Under the pieces are notes generated by a model. That model saw nothing but the letters and a program-made list of their open reading frames with translations, searched no databases and had not been told where the DNA came from. 6,011 bases of DNA from Anaerolineales bacterium UBA2232 (GTDB lineage: Bacteria > Chloroflexota > Anaerolineae > UBA2200). The stretch spans positions 1 through 6,011 of the forward strand of contig DDYO01000072.1 of the NCBI GenBank assembly GCA_002348045.1, written 5' to 3'. A program made the translations under genes and the position numbers. This document shows, piece by piece, positions 5,160-6,011 of this stretch; the stretch's first letter is position 1; each line of letters starts with the position of its first letter.

Positions 5160-6011
5160 CTACTCGACCGGACCCAGTACCGCACTGCGGAACTGCTTCG
5201 GCGGGCTGTGGAAGCCACCGCTCGATGAGATGATGCCGGAGCTGCGGAAGAGGCGCATTTGCTGCCGCACGGCCTCTTTGACTCGATCTCGGCTGATGGA
5301 CAACGACTTGCGTGGGTCCACCTCGTTGGGATACCGGGCCAGGCCCTCCGAGAGGCCGGTCATGAATGCCTGGTTGAGCATAGTAGCAACGTTGATCTTG
5401 CACAAGCCAAAATCCAGGGCCTGCACGATGCTCTCCTCACGCACCCCTGATGAACCGTGGAGAACCAGAGGTGTGGCGGGGATTTGCTCATGGATGGCTC
5501 GCAGACGCTCCACGTCCAGGTCCGCTTCTTTGGCACGCATGGCGTGGACCGAACCAATGGCTACCGCCAGCGAATCCGCGCCGGTGAGCTCGATAAACTC
5601 CTTTGCCTGGACTGGATCGGTCATTAGGGCGCAAATCTGCTCGTAACTCAGTTTGTCGGTGGATTGGGCGACACACCCCAATTCGGCTTCGACCGGAATC
5701 CCGGCGATGTGAGCTATCTCGCTGATCTTTTTGGTTGCAGCCACGTTCTCGGCATAGGGTTTCTTGGAGCCATCGTACATCAGGGAAGTGAACCCGGCCT
5801 TGAGGCACAACACGTTCTGTTCAAAACTGTCGCCGTGGTCCAGGTGAAGCACAACCGGCACGCTGACCAGGCCGGCAGCGATGCGCACCATGCCCGCTGC
5901 CAAATCGAGGCCGGCATAGCGGATGGCACCCTGGCTGACCTGGAGGATTACCGGAGCTCGCTCCTCCTCAGCAGCCTCCACGATGGCCTGAATCTGCTCC
6001 ATGTTGTTGGC
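5160..6011 (-). CDS. Class II (zinc) fructose/tagatose-bisphosphate-type aldolase (5' end beyond right edge)
   Basis: Cytosolic metal-dependent aldolase of the FbaA/GatY/KbaY family, which reversibly splits a ketose bisphosphate to dihydroxyacetone phosphate and an aldehyde. The window holds 283 residues; the reading frame enters from the right edge as Ala-Asn-Asn before Met4, matching the family's usual AFN-x-NN-hydrophobic start, so about 20 residues are missing and Met4 is internal. Numbered from the edge: HLDHG (56-60) gives catalytic Asp58 and zinc ligand His59; MYDGSKKPYAENV (78-90); EAELG (108-112); zinc ligands His156 (IGSVHAM) and His185 (LVLHGSSGV); KINVAT (205-210) binds substrate phosphate. 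The HAM after His156 replaces the commoner HG. The family usually ends near RLFGSAG; here RLFRSSG (253-259) is followed by about 24 more residues. Fructose, tagatose or another sugar cannot be decided from sequence. Confidence 0.92.
   Translation of the reverse strand, partial: ANNMEQIQAIVEAAEEERAPVILQVSQGAIRYAGLDLAAGMVRIAAGLVSVPVVLHLDHGDSFEQNVLCLKAGFTSLMYDGSKKPYAENVAATKKISEIAHIAGIPVEAELGCVAQSTDKLSYEQICALMTDPVQAKEFIELTGADSLAVAIGSVHAMRAKEADLDVERLRAIHEQIPATPLVLHGSSGVREESIVQALDFGLCKINVATMLNQAFMTGLSEGLARYPNEVDPRKSLSISRDRVKEAVRQQMRLFRSSGIISSSGGFHSPPKQFRSAVLGPVE

Noticed and set aside
4899..5228. A 109-codon plus-strand frame overlapping the end of the SH3 gene and the aldolase gene
   Set aside because: It overlaps two well-supported genes, is Arg/Gly rich with no domain and has no SD.

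Overview
The window looks like chromosomal DNA from a GC-rich bacterium, most likely Chloroflexota (Anaerolineae-like). The main clue is the Thr/Pro-rich spacer (repeated TPTP/TAVP-type words) seen both after the lipoprotein cysteine of the first gene and between the membrane anchor and SH3 domain of the fourth. This placement is an inference from style and gene content; no rRNA or other marker is present.

Layout, left to right: (1) 1-1269, minus strand: the 5' part of a lipoprotein gene of the BMP/PnrA (Med) family of ABC-transporter substrate-binding proteins. It carries one complete binding domain and then the start of a second, nearly identical one, running in frame off the left edge. (2) 1270-2066: about 800 bases with no intact gene. 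It holds a possible decayed reading frame on the plus strand and, near its right end, an inverted repeat overlapping a likely promoter. (3) 2067-3209, plus: a complete CaiB/BaiF-family CoA transferase whose key residues fit the alpha-methylacyl-CoA racemase branch. (4) 3323-3994, minus: a short soluble family-2 glycosyltransferase of the dolichyl/polyprenyl-phosphate sugar synthase type, with a near-consensus promoter about 160 bases upstream. (5) 4456-4974, plus: a small membrane-anchored protein with a Pro/Thr-rich spacer and a bacterial SH3 domain. (6) 5160-6011, minus: a class II (zinc) fructose/tagatose-bisphosphate-type aldolase whose first residues lie beyond the right edge.

The five genes alternate strand (-,+,-,+,-), so none can share a same-strand operon inside this window and each must have its own promoter. 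They form no single visible pathway. Two products act at or outside the membrane (BMP lipoprotein, SH3 protein), one probably makes a lipid-linked sugar (glycosyltransferase), and two are metabolic enzymes (acyl-CoA racemase/transferase and aldolase). A link between the nucleoside/sugar uptake protein and the aldolase is possible but not shown by their placement.

The most unusual feature is the tandem duplication inside the BMP lipoprotein: a period of exactly 999 bases (333 codons), with 117 of 124 visible bases identical. I see no CRISPR array, tRNA, rRNA, insertion sequence or phage gene.
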